DNA of 64,000 nucleotides. Origin: Fragilariopsis cylindrus CCMP1102 (taxonomy: Eukaryota; Bacillariophyta; Bacillariophyceae; Bacillariales; Bacillariaceae). This document shows positions 21,210-32,319 of this stretch, piece by piece. How positions within the stretch are numbered: position 1 is the first letter of the stretch; each line of letters begins with the position of its first letter. The notes beneath the pieces were generated by a model, which had not been told where the DNA came from, ran no database searches, and worked only from the letters and a program-made list of their open reading frames with translations. The position numbers and the translations under genes were made by a program. The DNA lies in NCBI GenBank assembly GCA_900095095.1, contig FMBT01000454.1:1-64000 (forward strand), given 5' to 3'.

Positions 21210-22057
21210 TCAATAATTAATACCCACGTCGGGAATTTTCTCGTACGATGTTTTGTTCGACTTATTCTTCCGGGAACCAATGAATAAACCAGCGGCAAAA
21301 CATGAAATGGCAATAAATACAATCGGTAAAGTATTGCCAAACATGTTCAACTGGTGGGATGATTCATCACTTGATTGTAGGATTTCATCAAAGTTGATTT
21401 TTGGGAGTATCATATCGGTATAAGGGAGGTTGCTGGTTAACCGATTTATCATGTCAAGTGCAGGAATCGGTACATTGTATGGCACTAGATGCCCAGAATT
21501 CAAAACCAATAACATATCCAAATTTTTGTACGTCTTAACATAACCAGAAACATCTCCATCGACCATCCATAAATATCGATCAGCATCCAACCAATCATTT
21601 TTTCCGGACCAATTCATACCATTCAATACCTCTTCTGCGCCTTGTAGATTGACCGAAATATCTCTATCCCCCGCATAAATTAGAACACGAATCCCTGCAT
21701 CGTCTAATAGATCCGCGATATATGGTGCCACCGATACTGGTTCATCATGTGCCAATAGTATCTGTCCAGGTAATAACGGTTCCTCCTTTAATCGTCGTCG
21801 TCGTCGTCCTGCTCCGGGAATACAACCAAGCCAAGAATCTACACTTTCGCTTTCGAAATGCATCTCCTTTCTCACCGTGGGGTTATTGAAAAATTTCGAT
21901 GTTGCTGTAACAGGCGTATTTAATACCGGATAATTGTCCCCTAAATACAGTGAAAAAGCATGAAAATAACGCCGGTGATGAAATAAAAGAAGGGCCATTA
22001 GTCACATAAACAAGTGTTGTTCTTGGGAATACTGTACGACAATTAATTTGATGAATT

Positions 22058-22101
<44 letters not shown>

Positions 22102-22111
22102 GAAGAGCAAC

Positions 22112-22143
<32 letters not shown>

Positions 22144-23077
22144 ACTTACAAGTTGTAATATCGTATTGATTTGGAGCGTAGTGATCACTTTTAGGAAATA
22201 CACTCTCCCCTGACAACTCCATGACATTTCCGATTACAGCGCACTCATCCGGAGTGGTGAAGTCATGAAAGGGAGCCTTCATGTGCACTTTCCTTACGCA
22301 TCTGTCCCAAACTTTCCAAAGTTTATCTTTAGTGGGAGAGTCAATCATACCATGCCAATATGCATAATCGATAACGGCAGGACCTTGAGTCTCAACATCA
22401 ATCCAACCATTCCCAATGGCAATCCCCGATAGGTTGATATTTTTCATACCTTTCTTATTCTGCTGATGAATATAATGAGCAATAGATGGAACATACATCC
22501 CAGCGTATGATTCACCCACAATATACAATGGTTTGTCATTCATTTCAGGAAATGTTCTATAAAAGTTCACAAGAAAGTTGTAAAAATCACGAGAAAGATC
22601 AGCCTCAGAATCGACCATTGGTCCAAAACTAAAACCTGTACCTGTTGGTTGCTCCACGAAGAGAAGGTTGGTAGCCTTTGTCCAAGAGTAATCATTTGGT
22701 TCAAAAGATTGATCTGCTCTTGTACGATCATGCCCAGCTGGAAAATGTGGAGTTGTTACTGGACCCATTTCCATGAATAGTCCTGCTGCATACGAGGAGC
22801 ATCCCGGTCCACCGTTCAGCCACAGTGTTAACGTATCTTTGGTTTCGTCAGGATTGAAAAGCCAAAACGATAGTTTTCCTCTTGGTGCATCGACATCCAC
22901 GTCAATGGGCAAAAGCCCTGAATACATCGTCCCATTGAAGCCTCTCTTGAATGCAGGTTCGACTTCCTCAATTTTCTCTTTGTTCACTAAGAAATCCGAA
23001 GAATCGAAGCAACTTCCATCGTGAACGACGAATGTTACGAACGTAGTAAGGGATAGGAAAAAGCTATTAGTTTTCAT
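21210..23077 (-). CDS. Serine carboxypeptidase (S10), C-terminally membrane-anchored
   Basis: A secretory-pathway peptidase that removes C-terminal residues. Exons 23077-22150 and 21940-21210 give 552 residues. It has a signal peptide (FFLSLTTFVTFVVHDGSC), the oxyanion region LWLNGGPGCSSYAAG, the nucleophile motif GESYAGMYVP, the Asp region LIYAGDRDISVN and the His region LNSGHLVPYN, so the Ser-Asp-His triad is complete. Between the two halves of the fold lies a run of basic residues (GRRRRRLKEE), a possible processing site. The C-terminus has a hydrophobic helix (IVFIAISCFAAGLFIG) followed by basic residues, as in the yeast Kex1-type anchored members. The 209-bp intron contains (TA)n and (CAAT)n tracts. 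It is divergent from the GH1 gene across 690 bp. Confidence 0.9.
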
Positions 23078-23767
23078 TATTATTTCGGGGCGAAGTAGTG
23101 TTGATTAAATTTTCTATTTATATTCTTCAGATTAAGAGGAGGAATGAAAGATACCGATTTCCTCTATCACTTCTCGACAAGCAACAATCCAACTCCGACT
23201 CAATCACAACTGTTGTATAAGTATAATATTGGTGTGTTCAAAGTTTCGAAGTTCAAATTGTGGCACCTGATCCTTGTGTTCGTTTACTGCCGCGTGAGAT
23301 CCGTAATAACAATTAATTGGCAAGACCCATCGCTATTACATCGTATGATTTTGAAAAAGATGATGTCATGAATTTGATGGAAATTCTACGGCTGCCGTTA
23401 ACTAAATAAAGCCGAACATTACGTACGAACTTCATTCGTGCATCATGGCGCGACGCGCATTCATTATTCGACTACAGTATTGTCTAATAAAAAGATACAC
23501 TGCTGTGAGAAGAACTACTAGTATTGATCGACTAGTATCATTATAGCTGTGTATGGTGATGGCGTAAGGACGCTAATAAGAGGGGTTGCATGGATTCTAC
23601 AAAATTGAAAAAGAATCGACTACAGTATACGATTTGAGCAAAATGTGTATTTTAACCTCGCTCATTTTACTACAGTAGTATAGCTACTGCTACTACTAAT
23701 GTGTTTCTCCCGCTGGCTGCTGCTGGCTAAAGAAGATCTTCGTGTGCAAAGTGCAAAGTAATGCGCC
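23078..23767. other. Divergent promoter region
   Basis: A 690-bp region between the carboxypeptidase (-) and the glucosidase (+), both secretory or membrane hydrolases. Small open frames here look incidental. No clear motif is assigned. Confidence 0.4.
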
Positions 23768-25501
23768 ATGGTGACTATTACCTTCGACAATAATAATACC
23801 TGGTCACGAAAAGAATCAGAAGCATGTGACAGTGAAGCGACGGCATTGATACGTCCCACTACCGGTAAAATAGAAGAAGCTGGTGCAACAGCATCGACGA
23901 CATCAAAGTCGAATCGATCGATTTCATCATCGTGGCAGCATTATATTCCAACGAAGATACTACTTGGTATTCCTACTACTTTTATGATTCTGGCTGGAAT
24001 TGCAATCGCTCTTCTTGTTCCAAAATCACGCTACGAACTGGAAGAATCTAGTATCACATCGAAAGAAGAGACAATATTATCTCGTCATAGTAATTATCAT
24101 CGATTTCCAGAAGATTTTGTGTGGGGTACTGCTACATCCAGCTACCAGGTTGAAGGAGCGACTCACGAAGGAGGACGGGGAGTATCAATATGGGATTCCT
24201 ATAGTAAGGAAAAAGGGAAGATTGCTGATGGAAGTAATGGTGATGTAGCATGTGATCATTACAATCGGATGGAGGAGGATGTTCAATTGATAAAAAGTCT
24301 TGGACTCAAAGCCTACCGTTTTTCTATTGCTTGGCCTCGGATATTTCCAAATGGTAAAGGAGAAGAACCAAATATTGAGGGTATCGACTTTTATAATCGA
24401 CTTATTGATGAACTTCTGAAGAATGACATCGAACCATGGGCTACTTTATACCATTGGGATTTACCACAGTCCCTTCAAGACGAATACGGAGGTTGGCAAA
24501 GTTCCAATATTGTTGATGACTTTGGTATGTATGCTTGTGTTTGCTTCGATGCTTTTGGTGACCGAGTAAAAAATTGGATAACCCTGAACGAATCCTGGAC
24601 TGTGGCAGTACAAGCATATGAGGATGGTACAAAAGCTCCAGGAATAGTGACCAATCCACAATATGAAGTATACATAGCAGCTCATCATTTACTCTTGGCA
24701 CATGCTAGGGCAGCACGTATCTATAGAGAAAATTATTTCGAAAATCAAAAGGGGAAAATTGGTATCTCAAATTGTGGTGACTTTCGCTATCCTCTCAATC
24801 CAGAATCAAATGAAGACCAAGATGCTGCAGAACGAGCGATGATATTTCAATATGGCTGGTTAACCGATCCACTAGTTTTTGGAGACTATCCTGCTGAAAT
24901 GCGTGTCAGATTAGGAAACCGACTACCACAATTCACGGATGCACAGCAGGAAGAAATGAAGATGTCAATAGACTTCATGGGTTTAAATCACTATTCGACA
25001 TTATATGCATCCGCTAGGAAAGATAAATTAGCTTATGACGGTTATTGGGCTGATATGGATGTTGAATTCTCGAGTGATCCATCATGGCGGAAAAACTATA
25101 TGGGCTGGAGTACAAATCCAGATGGATGCAGAGAATTGTTGCGTTGGATATCTAGACGGTATGGTGACATACCTATAGTTATTACAGAGAATGGCACATC
25201 CGAAGATGATTATAATCTAGAAGTTGCAAAGCAAGATGAAGGCCGACGAGAATACTTTGAGCAATACATTCGAGCTTGTGGAGAAGCAATTGATTTAGGG
25301 GTCAAATTAGAAGGATACTTTGCCTGGTCTCTCATGGACAACTTTGAATGGGAATATGGTTACACAAGAAGATTCGGTCTTTGCTATGTCGATTTTGAGA
25401 CTTTAGAAAGAACTCCAAAATTATCAGCACTTTCGTACAAGAAAATCGTCGAAGCTAATGGATCTAACCTGCTAAAAACCTCATCATTGCATTCATCCTA
25501 G
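23768..25501 (+). CDS. GH1 beta-glucosidase-like enzyme, type II membrane anchor
   Basis: A glycoside hydrolase family 1 enzyme (retaining beta-glucosidase type). Single exon, 577 residues. A cytosolic Ser/Thr-rich N-terminus is followed by one hydrophobic helix (GIPTTFMILAGIAIALLVP), so the catalytic domain should face the lumen or outside. The GH1 landmarks are in order: FPEDFVWGTATSSYQVEG, YRFSIAWPRIFPNG, LYHWDLPQSLQ, the acid/base motif TLNES, YTRRFGL and the nucleophile motif ITENGTSEDD; near the end comes WSLMDNFEWEYGYTRRFG. The acid/base Glu is present but the usual following Pro (NEP) is Ser. The fold is full length. The substrate is not deducible; laminarin or chrysolaminarin oligosaccharides are plausible in a diatom. 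Confidence 0.92.
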   Translation: MVTITFDNNNTWSRKESEACDSEATALIRPTTGKIEEAGATASTTSKSNRSISSSWQHYIPTKILLGIPTTFMILAGIAIALLVPKSRYELEESSITSKEETILSRHSNYHRFPEDFVWGTATSSYQVEGATHEGGRGVSIWDSYSKEKGKIADGSNGDVACDHYNRMEEDVQLIKSLGLKAYRFSIAWPRIFPNGKGEEPNIEGIDFYNRLIDELLKNDIEPWATLYHWDLPQSLQDEYGGWQSSNIVDDFGMYACVCFDAFGDRVKNWITLNESWTVAVQAYEDGTKAPGIVTNPQYEVYIAAHHLLLAHARAARIYRENYFENQKGKIGISNCGDFRYPLNPESNEDQDAAERAMIFQYGWLTDPLVFGDYPAEMRVRLGNRLPQFTDAQQEEMKMSIDFMGLNHYSTLYASARKDKLAYDGYWADMDVEFSSDPSWRKNYMGWSTNPDGCRELLRWISRRYGDIPIVITENGTSEDDYNLEVAKQDEGRREYFEQYIRACGEAIDLGVKLEGYFAWSLMDNFEWEYGYTRRFGLCYVDFETLERTPKLSALSYKKIVEANGSNLLKTSSLHSS

Positions 25502-26733
25502 GTAAAGAGTTAAGATGAGACTCGCGTGATTCGTGTTAGCAACCATATGCGACGTGCTGCTCTTTTTCTTAATAGACAGCAGGTATATAACTATTGTAGA
25601 TAGACTGTTTCAATTAATAGAAAGGATTTGAATCAAGCAAAATTTAAATGACCAAGACCAAACATAACACTATAAAGAATTTTGGATAATAAGACTATAT
25701 GATTTACAGACTGATTCATTCAATTATACTCACTAAGATCATATTATCAGCTATTTCTGGGCACTAGCTAGAGATTTAATCAGCTCTTAAAATACTTCCC
25801 AAATAATAACAATACTTGCTCACTTGCTTATGACCTGGAAGGAAACAGATGCTTCCAAAAAACACCGCCACAGCATTTGAAGAAATATGATAGACAAGAT
25901 CAAATCATTCACGGATAGTGTCATACTTTGTTGTGAGAGTAATACGCAAGTCACTAATAGTGAACGAACATGTATGCTGGATGGATAATTATTGTACTAT
26001 AATCTACAATAGCGAGCATTGCAAGCATTCCACTCTATAAATAATATTAGCTTTCACCGTGTAAGACGACTAGTACTTACGAATCCTCGCATGCCTAAGA
26101 CTTAATTATCTTAACGATTTATAAATAAGTGTTCTAAACACTTATTTTCTTTCTCTTGTTCGGTTTTTGCTGGCAATTATTGTGACTACTTCTACTGTAG
26201 GAGTCACGACTTCAGCACTCTTTGATTAGAGGCATTTTCCGAAGTGACCTTGCTTGGCTGTACACAAAACATTTTCTTTGGTCGTCGCGCTAGCAACAAT
26301 TAACCCTGATTCCTGTAATAATGAACACGACTGAATTAATTCAAGGTTTCAGGGCATATTATTAAACGGAAACCAAAATTCATTTAATAGAAGTGAGGCT
26401 ATAATGTTGAATTTACGATTTTTTAATGCCTCACAAAATTTATGTTGGCATAATTTATTTAATATACTTTTTCAATTTCTTACTCTTTTTGAAATGCCGT
26501 TCACAACATTAATGAGGAAAGTCCCAACATGTGCATATATATGTTGAATATATTATAGTAGTCCTATACTAACAAGTACATCGTGATATTTTAAACTTTG
26601 TTAATTTATTTCTATTGTTCGATTTCTTCGTCACATTTCACATTTCACATTATTTCACTGTTCACATAAAAAAAATTACAATCGTCATTAAAATTCGAAT
26701 TCCAGCTGCTCAATCAAACACCAATCCTCTATC
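25502..26733. other. 1.2-kb intergenic region without recognised content
   Basis: No gene, RNA or repeat is recognised. It is AT-rich, with many short in-frame stops on both strands. The right end should hold the promoter of the first BTB gene. Confidence 0.4.
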
Positions 26734-27965
26734 ATGACAAAAACTATGACGCATCTTGACAAAGCTAGACAGTGTTCAGACGGAGAACATCCTAAGGTTA
26801 CTGACATGAAAGTGGAAGGATCAATGATGAAGGGACCATATATCCATATAGACCATCCTTTCACCTGGAAAACGATCTGAAATTCGCATTCACTTACAGT
26901 GATAATTTTTCTGTTGGTAGTAGCGTCTGCAGTGGCCTAAGAAATGGTTTGGATTCTTCTTTAGCATCGTTATCGTTAAGTCTCGACGATACATACCAAG
27001 ACCATTCGATGGAAGGGAGCTCTAGTAGCAGTGACGAAGAGTCATTCGCAGATCGAAGAGAAGAAACGCCAAGCTGGAGACTACCACCCAATGAAAGCAA
27101 AGCCGACTGGACTATGACAATTCAAAGTGTTCCAGAGGGCTTATTACACAATATCATGTTCACAAGACAGTACTCGTAAATAATGGGCACAGAAATGCTG
27201 TATTTTTTGAAAATCTCTTCAACCATACCGATATCATAGACCCTACTAGTCAATAAAAGTCCACGAAGATGCCGCAAAGCTAATACCAATATGCTTGATT
27301 ACATGTATGCAATTGACGGTCAATTGATGTATCCAGTGAATCAGCTGTCGGTCTACGTCATCTTCTCAATTCTTTGGGATAAGAGCTCTGGCTAAACGAG
27401 TTGGATGCTTTATAAACGAAGACATTTCATTAGATAATATCGGTATCTATTTAGAGACTACAGCTGCCTTCGACGACCTTCAGACTGCGAAGGCCTGCGC
27501 CGATCGTTGCGCGGTAGAAGTAGAGAACATCGATCCATCATCTCCATTACTATCTGAGATGGATCCAAGTTTTATTCTGGACATCGTCTCAAGTCCAAAT
27601 TTTAATCGAAAGAAACATAGTAGGCATATGAGCCATATCATTGCCGTTTATTTCATCAAGCATATTGGAACCATCGACGGAAGCGTATTCGAAGAATTAA
27701 CGAGTATAGAGTATCTACCATCTATTGACGAGCATGCAGCGTTTCCATTGCTTATGATAGAAGCCAGACTGGTTAGTGAGAGTGCAAACGAAAAAACTAT
27801 TTGACATCGTTACAGAGACGGTGCATTAAAGGTATTCTCCCTTCGTTTAGGGGCTTGCACGATCACAGTATAAGTGATATATGCAAAAAGTCAAGACGAA
27901 AGGCTATGCACAAGATCCCCAAGAAAGTCCTGGTGGAAGTTTTAACGAAGCTATCTGTTTTTTAA
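26734..27965 (+). CDS. BTB/POZ-BACK domain protein, frame interrupted
   Basis: A BTB-BACK protein, probably an adaptor for cullin-3 ubiquitin ligases. The reading starts at MTKTMTHLDKARQ, passes an acidic Ser-rich region (EGSSSSSDEES), then reaches the BTB core: YHVHKTVLVNNGHRNAVFF, then ENLFNHTDII, DAAKLIPIC and LDYMYAIDGQL. A BACK region follows (RHLLNS, RALAKRVGCFINEDI, IYLETTAAF, SFILDIVSSPNF) and the end is KVLVEVLTKLSVF. The sequence is spread over successive frames. About seven shifts are needed and every one behaves as a single missing base, with no other stops. That pattern is unlike ordinary decay, so I call it a gene with probable sequence errors rather than a pseudogene. A relative lies at 33021. 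It ends 18 bp from the convergent sulfotransferase. Confidence 0.65.
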
Positions 27966-27983
27966 ATTTTGTTTATTTGTATA

Positions 27984-29277
27984 TTAAAAATATGTTATTT
28001 GTACTGTATTTTCAATTTTCTTGTCGTTGTTTTTGTTTTTGTGACCAAAACATAGTCTGGATATACCAGTTTTTTCTTCTAGGACTTGACCCGTTGTATT
28101 AGTATTGAGTGGTATTTCCAAATATGTTAATGTAGGATGATTATATGCAAAATTTCTTATATAATTTTCATAATTATTATAAAAATTTAACCAAAATGAT
28201 TCATTTTGTTTTTCATTACGGGACATATACTTTTTTCTTGTACTGATGTTGTTTTATCATTCACAGAATTAGTATTAAAAAACTATCTGTTAAATTAGAA
28301 CATTCTAATGTACGGAAACGATATAATAAATCAGACCAATTGGATGCAGAATGGTACCAATCTTTAGGATCACGTCGTATATACAATAGAGTTGAATTCG
28401 GATAATATGTTTTTATATTTTCTAATGCATCAGTAAATAAGAATAGTTTACCACCAGTCATATCTTCCACATTACCAAATATTTTATATTCATTTAAATC
28501 ACGACCAATTAAACCATCATCATTATTACTATTATTATTATCATTCACTTGATCACTTTTTTCTTCACTCGTATTAGATGATAATAATGGTCTATCAAAT
28601 TTAACGTTATAACTCATAGTATCACCAATTAGTATCAAATATTTTTTGCTATTAATGCCATTAAAATGTCGTTTACTATGATATCTGCCACTAAGTTCAT
28701 TTATATTGTAGTATCTTGCGAGGATTTCTGTTCTATTTACTTTTGTTGGATATTTATTATGCGCTGATAATAACAAAGGAGGTAGTAACGTTGTATTATC
28801 ATTATTATTATTATATCATTATTATTATCATTATCATTATCATTATTATTGTTATTTTGAACATCACCTAATCCACAATTAAAATAATCATGTATCGTTG
28901 ATGTACCTGATTTTGGTAATGAAAGTATAATATTGGTGTTGGTAATTTAAGATCATTTATTGATAGTCTTGTTTCAGGTGATAATAGTCTTATATAATGT
29001 CCAGTTTCATCTATAACTTTTTCTGAAAACCACTTCGTATGGTCATCTTCTTCTTCTTCTGGTGATGATGGGTGACGATAGTGATGATGATCGGAAACGT
29101 CGTGGTCAGTTGTATGCCGTAGTATTTCGATAAACTGACTTGTTCAGAGCCAATACTAAGCATTACCCAGAATAATAGGCATGACACAGAACAAATCAAA
29201 CGCCATCCCCTATTACTATTACGTGTATTCATACTACTACTACTACTACTACTACGAAAGAAGAATGTTTTTGTCAT
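27984..29277 (-). CDS. P-loop sulfotransferase-like protein, frame interrupted
   Basis: A PAPS-dependent sulfotransferase, probably Golgi-located: the N-terminus has a hydrophobic segment (LICSVSCLLFWVMLSIG) suited to a type II anchor. The 5'-phosphosulfate loop appears as LSLPKSGTSTIHDYF near 28900, and the 3'-phosphate region as LLYIRRDPKDWYHSASNW near 28370. The C-terminal part has FWLNFYNNYENYIRNFAY and LEEKTGISRLCFGHKNKN, where the FGH...N ending is typical of short sulfotransferase-family proteins. Asn/Asp-rich low-complexity stretches interrupt the fold. Five frame changes (about 29055, 28950, 28810, 28270 and 28215) all behave as single missing bases in AT-rich or repeat sequence. It may be intact in the organism; real decay cannot be excluded. 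Confidence 0.65.
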
Positions 29278-29391
29278 TGTTTTTCTTCACCCAAAAATCC
29301 TCGTCGCTGCTCCGCTTGAGTTTGTGTTTGTGTTTGCTGCTGTTGTAGTAATTTCCCTACCCTATAAAAAACGTCTTCTGGTGCGCTTTCC

Positions 29392-29424
<33 letters not shown>

Positions 29425-29696
29425 ACACAAATATAATATCGTTCTTCGAATTGAAAATTTTGAAGTTTTCATGATCTGAAAGTAGGCCCAATGTATTCGA
29501 GTCGAGTGAGTCGGTTTCGTTCTTCTGCACGTCAACCGTCTATTTTCAATGGAAATTAAAAATTTACGAAATTTGAAAATGTACCTTACGAAGTACAATA
29601 CAAAGTAACAGTTCTCAGTCAATTGAGAACCTGTTCCTACAATTTGAGAAGATACTAACTACAGCAGAATATATAGACTGAGGATCCAGAAATAAA
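29278..29696. other. Divergent spacer with (CA)n microsatellite
   Basis: The spacer between the sulfotransferase (-) and the zinc-ribbon gene (+). It holds a (CA)n tract at about 29392-29428. No gene is seen. Confidence 0.6.
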
Positions 29697-30704
29697 ATGC
29701 CGCCATCATCATCATCATCATCGCGGTTGTCAACATCATTGTCGTTGTCATCGTCGTCATCTACAACGACGACATCGACATCGACGACGATGTGTAATTT
29801 CTGTACAAAACAAAAACCTGCATTATTGATTCAATTACCTATCATTGGTAGAAAGAAACGTGCTGCGACGCCATATTGCTTAACATGTTATTATACAACA
29901 TCTGCTGTACGATTAGATAAAGAAAAATATGTTTCCATATTAGATAAGAAAGAACAAATGAAACAATTGCCACATATACAACATTTATTTTCGGAATGTT
30001 ATTTAGAATTACAACAGGAACTACAACAGGAATCTGTCCGGGCCTTTACGAAACAACAAAATAGTGCAAATTATAAGAATGATCCGTTAGCAGCAATGTT
30101 AAATTTTTCATCGTCGTCGTCATTATCATCATCATTGTCGTCCAGTAAGGCGAAAGCAAAGAAAAGAAAGCAGCAAACTACTATGAAGGGACCACCACCA
30201 CTAGACAAAAGAGAGGGAAATATCAACGATGGAGGATTTATACGAAATATTAATGTTCCGGAACATTTAAAGAAAACACAAGAAGAACAACGTGAAATAC
30301 AAAATCAACAATTGGCTAGAATGAATACTGCAGCATCTGCTGCAAGACGTGCAAGTAGAGAAGTAAAAACCATCACTAATACTACTACTACTACTAGTAG
30401 TAGTAAACGACGGAAGGGATCAGGAAAATCGATATGGAATTTAGCGATGGATACCGATCGGAATACAGGTAAATTATCTGCTGTCAGTGAAAGTTATAAG
30501 ATGAGTGATGCTGATCATGCACGTTTACTGAATAATAATATACTATGTACCTGTGGTGAAGATAAAGATATAAGAAGTTTTGGTAATATAACAAGTCGGA
30601 ATGCAGATGTACGAAAGGGTGAGATATGGGGTACAGATAGAGATGAAGTTATTAATCGATATCAATGTAACAAATGTGGTAGAACTTGGAATGAAGAAGA
30701 GTAG
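29697..30704 (+). CDS. Zinc-binding protein with N-terminal CxxC pairs and C-terminal ribbon
   Basis: Family not recognised. Single exon, 335 residues. After a Ser/Thr-rich start come two CxxC pairs (MCNFCTKQKP and YCLTCYYTT) that could form one zinc site. The middle is basic and low complexity (KAKAKKRKQQ, SSSKRRKGSGKS), which suggests nuclear location. The C-terminus has a second Cys set (LCTCGEDK... then RYQCNKCGRTWNEEE), a zinc-ribbon-like arrangement like those seen in transcription-elongation factors and other nucleic-acid-binding proteins. The spacing between the two Cys pairs is about 40 residues. A role in RNA or transcription is inference only. Confidence 0.72.
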   Translation: MPPSSSSSSRLSTSLSLSSSSSTTTTSTSTTMCNFCTKQKPALLIQLPIIGRKKRAATPYCLTCYYTTSAVRLDKEKYVSILDKKEQMKQLPHIQHLFSECYLELQQELQQESVRAFTKQQNSANYKNDPLAAMLNFSSSSSLSSSLSSSKAKAKKRKQQTTMKGPPPLDKREGNINDGGFIRNINVPEHLKKTQEEQREIQNQQLARMNTAASAARRASREVKTITNTTTTTSSSKRRKGSGKSIWNLAMDTDRNTGKLSAVSESYKMSDADHARLLNNNILCTCGEDKDIRSFGNITSRNADVRKGEIWGTDRDEVINRYQCNKCGRTWNEEE

Positions 30705-30825
30705 TAGTAATAATAATAATAATAGTAATATTCATAATACTTGAAGCAACATAATAATAATGTTAATAATGTTAATAATAATAGATTATCAAATTATTCT
30801 ATTCGATATATATTATAGTATTTCA

Positions 30826-32319
30826 TTAGGAAACTTTCTTCACCTCTCCATTTGAAATATCACCACCATCGTCGCACTGCTCATGCTGCTGCTGCTGCTG
30901 CTTCTTTGTGCTTCGAATTTTCAGTATTTCATTAAGACTTCTAGCAAAATTAACATCATTCGTTCCTTCTTCATCTATAACCCAAAACATAAAACCTCGA
31001 GGAGTTAAATTGATATCCATATCCATACTATCCGATAATAAGCTTTTATAGGCAACATTAATCTGTAATGGATCAAAATACACTACTTTGTCATCATCTG
31101 ACACACCCCAACCATTTGCAAATCCGAATACAAGTTTCGACAATGGAAATGTAACTTGACGACTTGAATAATTTAATAATGGATCTTGATCAAAATCAAC
31201 AAAGAATGATACTTCTGCTTCTTCTTTCATATCATTGTTGTTATTATTATTATCATTCTTTGATGGTAAAACTTTTAAATTTAAATCTTTTATATAAGAA
31301 ATTAAATATTCAGATGGATTTATTTGTTTATGATATATGTTCAATCCTGCTCTGGAATAACTTTCATAGAATTGTATTGATATAAAGTCAATATATTGTC
31401 CATATTTTGATACTAAATAAGAATATACATTACAACCAAAGTAATGAAAATTAGTATGCCAACCATCTCGGTCTTTTGATGTATCTGTTAGATTCACATA
31501 TCTTGAAAAATTTAACATTTTACTGCTGTCATTTCCGTTTTCATTAGTATTTTGTTGTTGTTGTTGTTGTTGAGCATGTATGTCTAAGTAACTTTGTGGT
31601 GGTGCCATACCAACAATATAACCATCATTTGATGCCAGTTGACTAAATATACCCATATTATTTAAACAATCAATAGAAAACAAATTAGTGGAATGATCTA
31701 AACGATCATGTCCTTCTAAATCCCAATCAATTCCATGAAATATATTATCACAATAAGTATTGAAGTCTTGAAATGATTTATACATATCATATACATCCAA
31801 TTCATCGGGAAGATGCGGTCCATTCCATCCACCAAATGATACAAGATGTACAGTATCATCGTATCCTTCAGAATCTAATTTATTTATCATCTGTTTGGCA
31901 CAATCACGATTAAAATGGGATATACATTTAGCATTAGCATTAGCAGCTTTCTTCTTTATCGTGGATTGTTCTTTTTCTGTTTCGGTATCGTTATCTTTAT
32001 CTTTATTATCATCCACAATAATCTCCACAAACGACCAAATAACAACGTTCACACCATCTCGTACAGCTTGTTCTACCTTTTCTGTACAATGTGTAGCGTA
32101 TCCGACTATAATCTTTTCAGGCAGACCTCGTCGTTTTGGAGGTGGTGGTATTGTCATGATATTAGTGGTATCAATTCCAAAGGCAGAAACCACTCCTACT
32201 ACACTTGGCGTCAAACGTAATAAATTAATGACAATAACAACGACGAAGAATATTGCTATATTGCTGCTGCTGTTGGAATAAGATGAATGTATTGTATTGC
32301 ATCGACGACGACAAACCAT
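30826..32319 (-). CDS. GH18 chitinase-like protein, secreted or membrane-anchored
   Basis: A glycoside hydrolase family 18 (chitinase-like) protein. Single exon, 497 residues. A hydrophobic N-terminal segment (IAIFFVVVIVINLLRLT) serves as signal or anchor. Family landmarks are KIIVGYATHC (strand 1), VHLVSFGGWNGPH (strand 3 SxGG) and the catalytic strand HGIDWDLEGHD, with the acid Glu and preceding Asp in place. The first Asp of the usual DxxDxDxE motif is His here. FISIQFYESYSR (strand 6 region) and GFMFWVIDEEG (last strand, with the substrate-stacking Trp) follow. Low-complexity Gln and Asn runs sit in loops. It could degrade chitin-like fibres (some diatoms make chitin) or bind without cleaving. 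Confidence 0.85.
   Translation of the reverse strand: MVCRRRCNTIHSSYSNSSSNIAIFFVVVIVINLLRLTPSVVGVVSAFGIDTTNIMTIPPPPKRRGLPEKIIVGYATHCTEKVEQAVRDGVNVVIWSFVEIIVDDNKDKDNDTETEKEQSTIKKKAANANAKCISHFNRDCAKQMINKLDSEGYDDTVHLVSFGGWNGPHLPDELDVYDMYKSFQDFNTYCDNIFHGIDWDLEGHDRLDHSTNLFSIDCLNNMGIFSQLASNDGYIVGMAPPQSYLDIHAQQQQQQQNTNENGNDSSKMLNFSRYVNLTDTSKDRDGWHTNFHYFGCNVYSYLVSKYGQYIDFISIQFYESYSRAGLNIYHKQINPSEYLISYIKDLNLKVLPSKNDNNNNNNDMKEEAEVSFFVDFDQDPLLNYSSRQVTFPLSKLVFGFANGWGVSDDDKVVYFDPLQINVAYKSLLSDSMDMDINLTPRGFMFWVIDEEGTNDVNFARSLNEILKIRSTKKQQQQQHEQCDDGGDISNGEVKKVS

Noticed and set aside
26949-27179. First BTB region as a decayed pseudogene
   Set aside because: Every break acts as one missing base and no other stop is seen, so sequence error is the simpler explanation.
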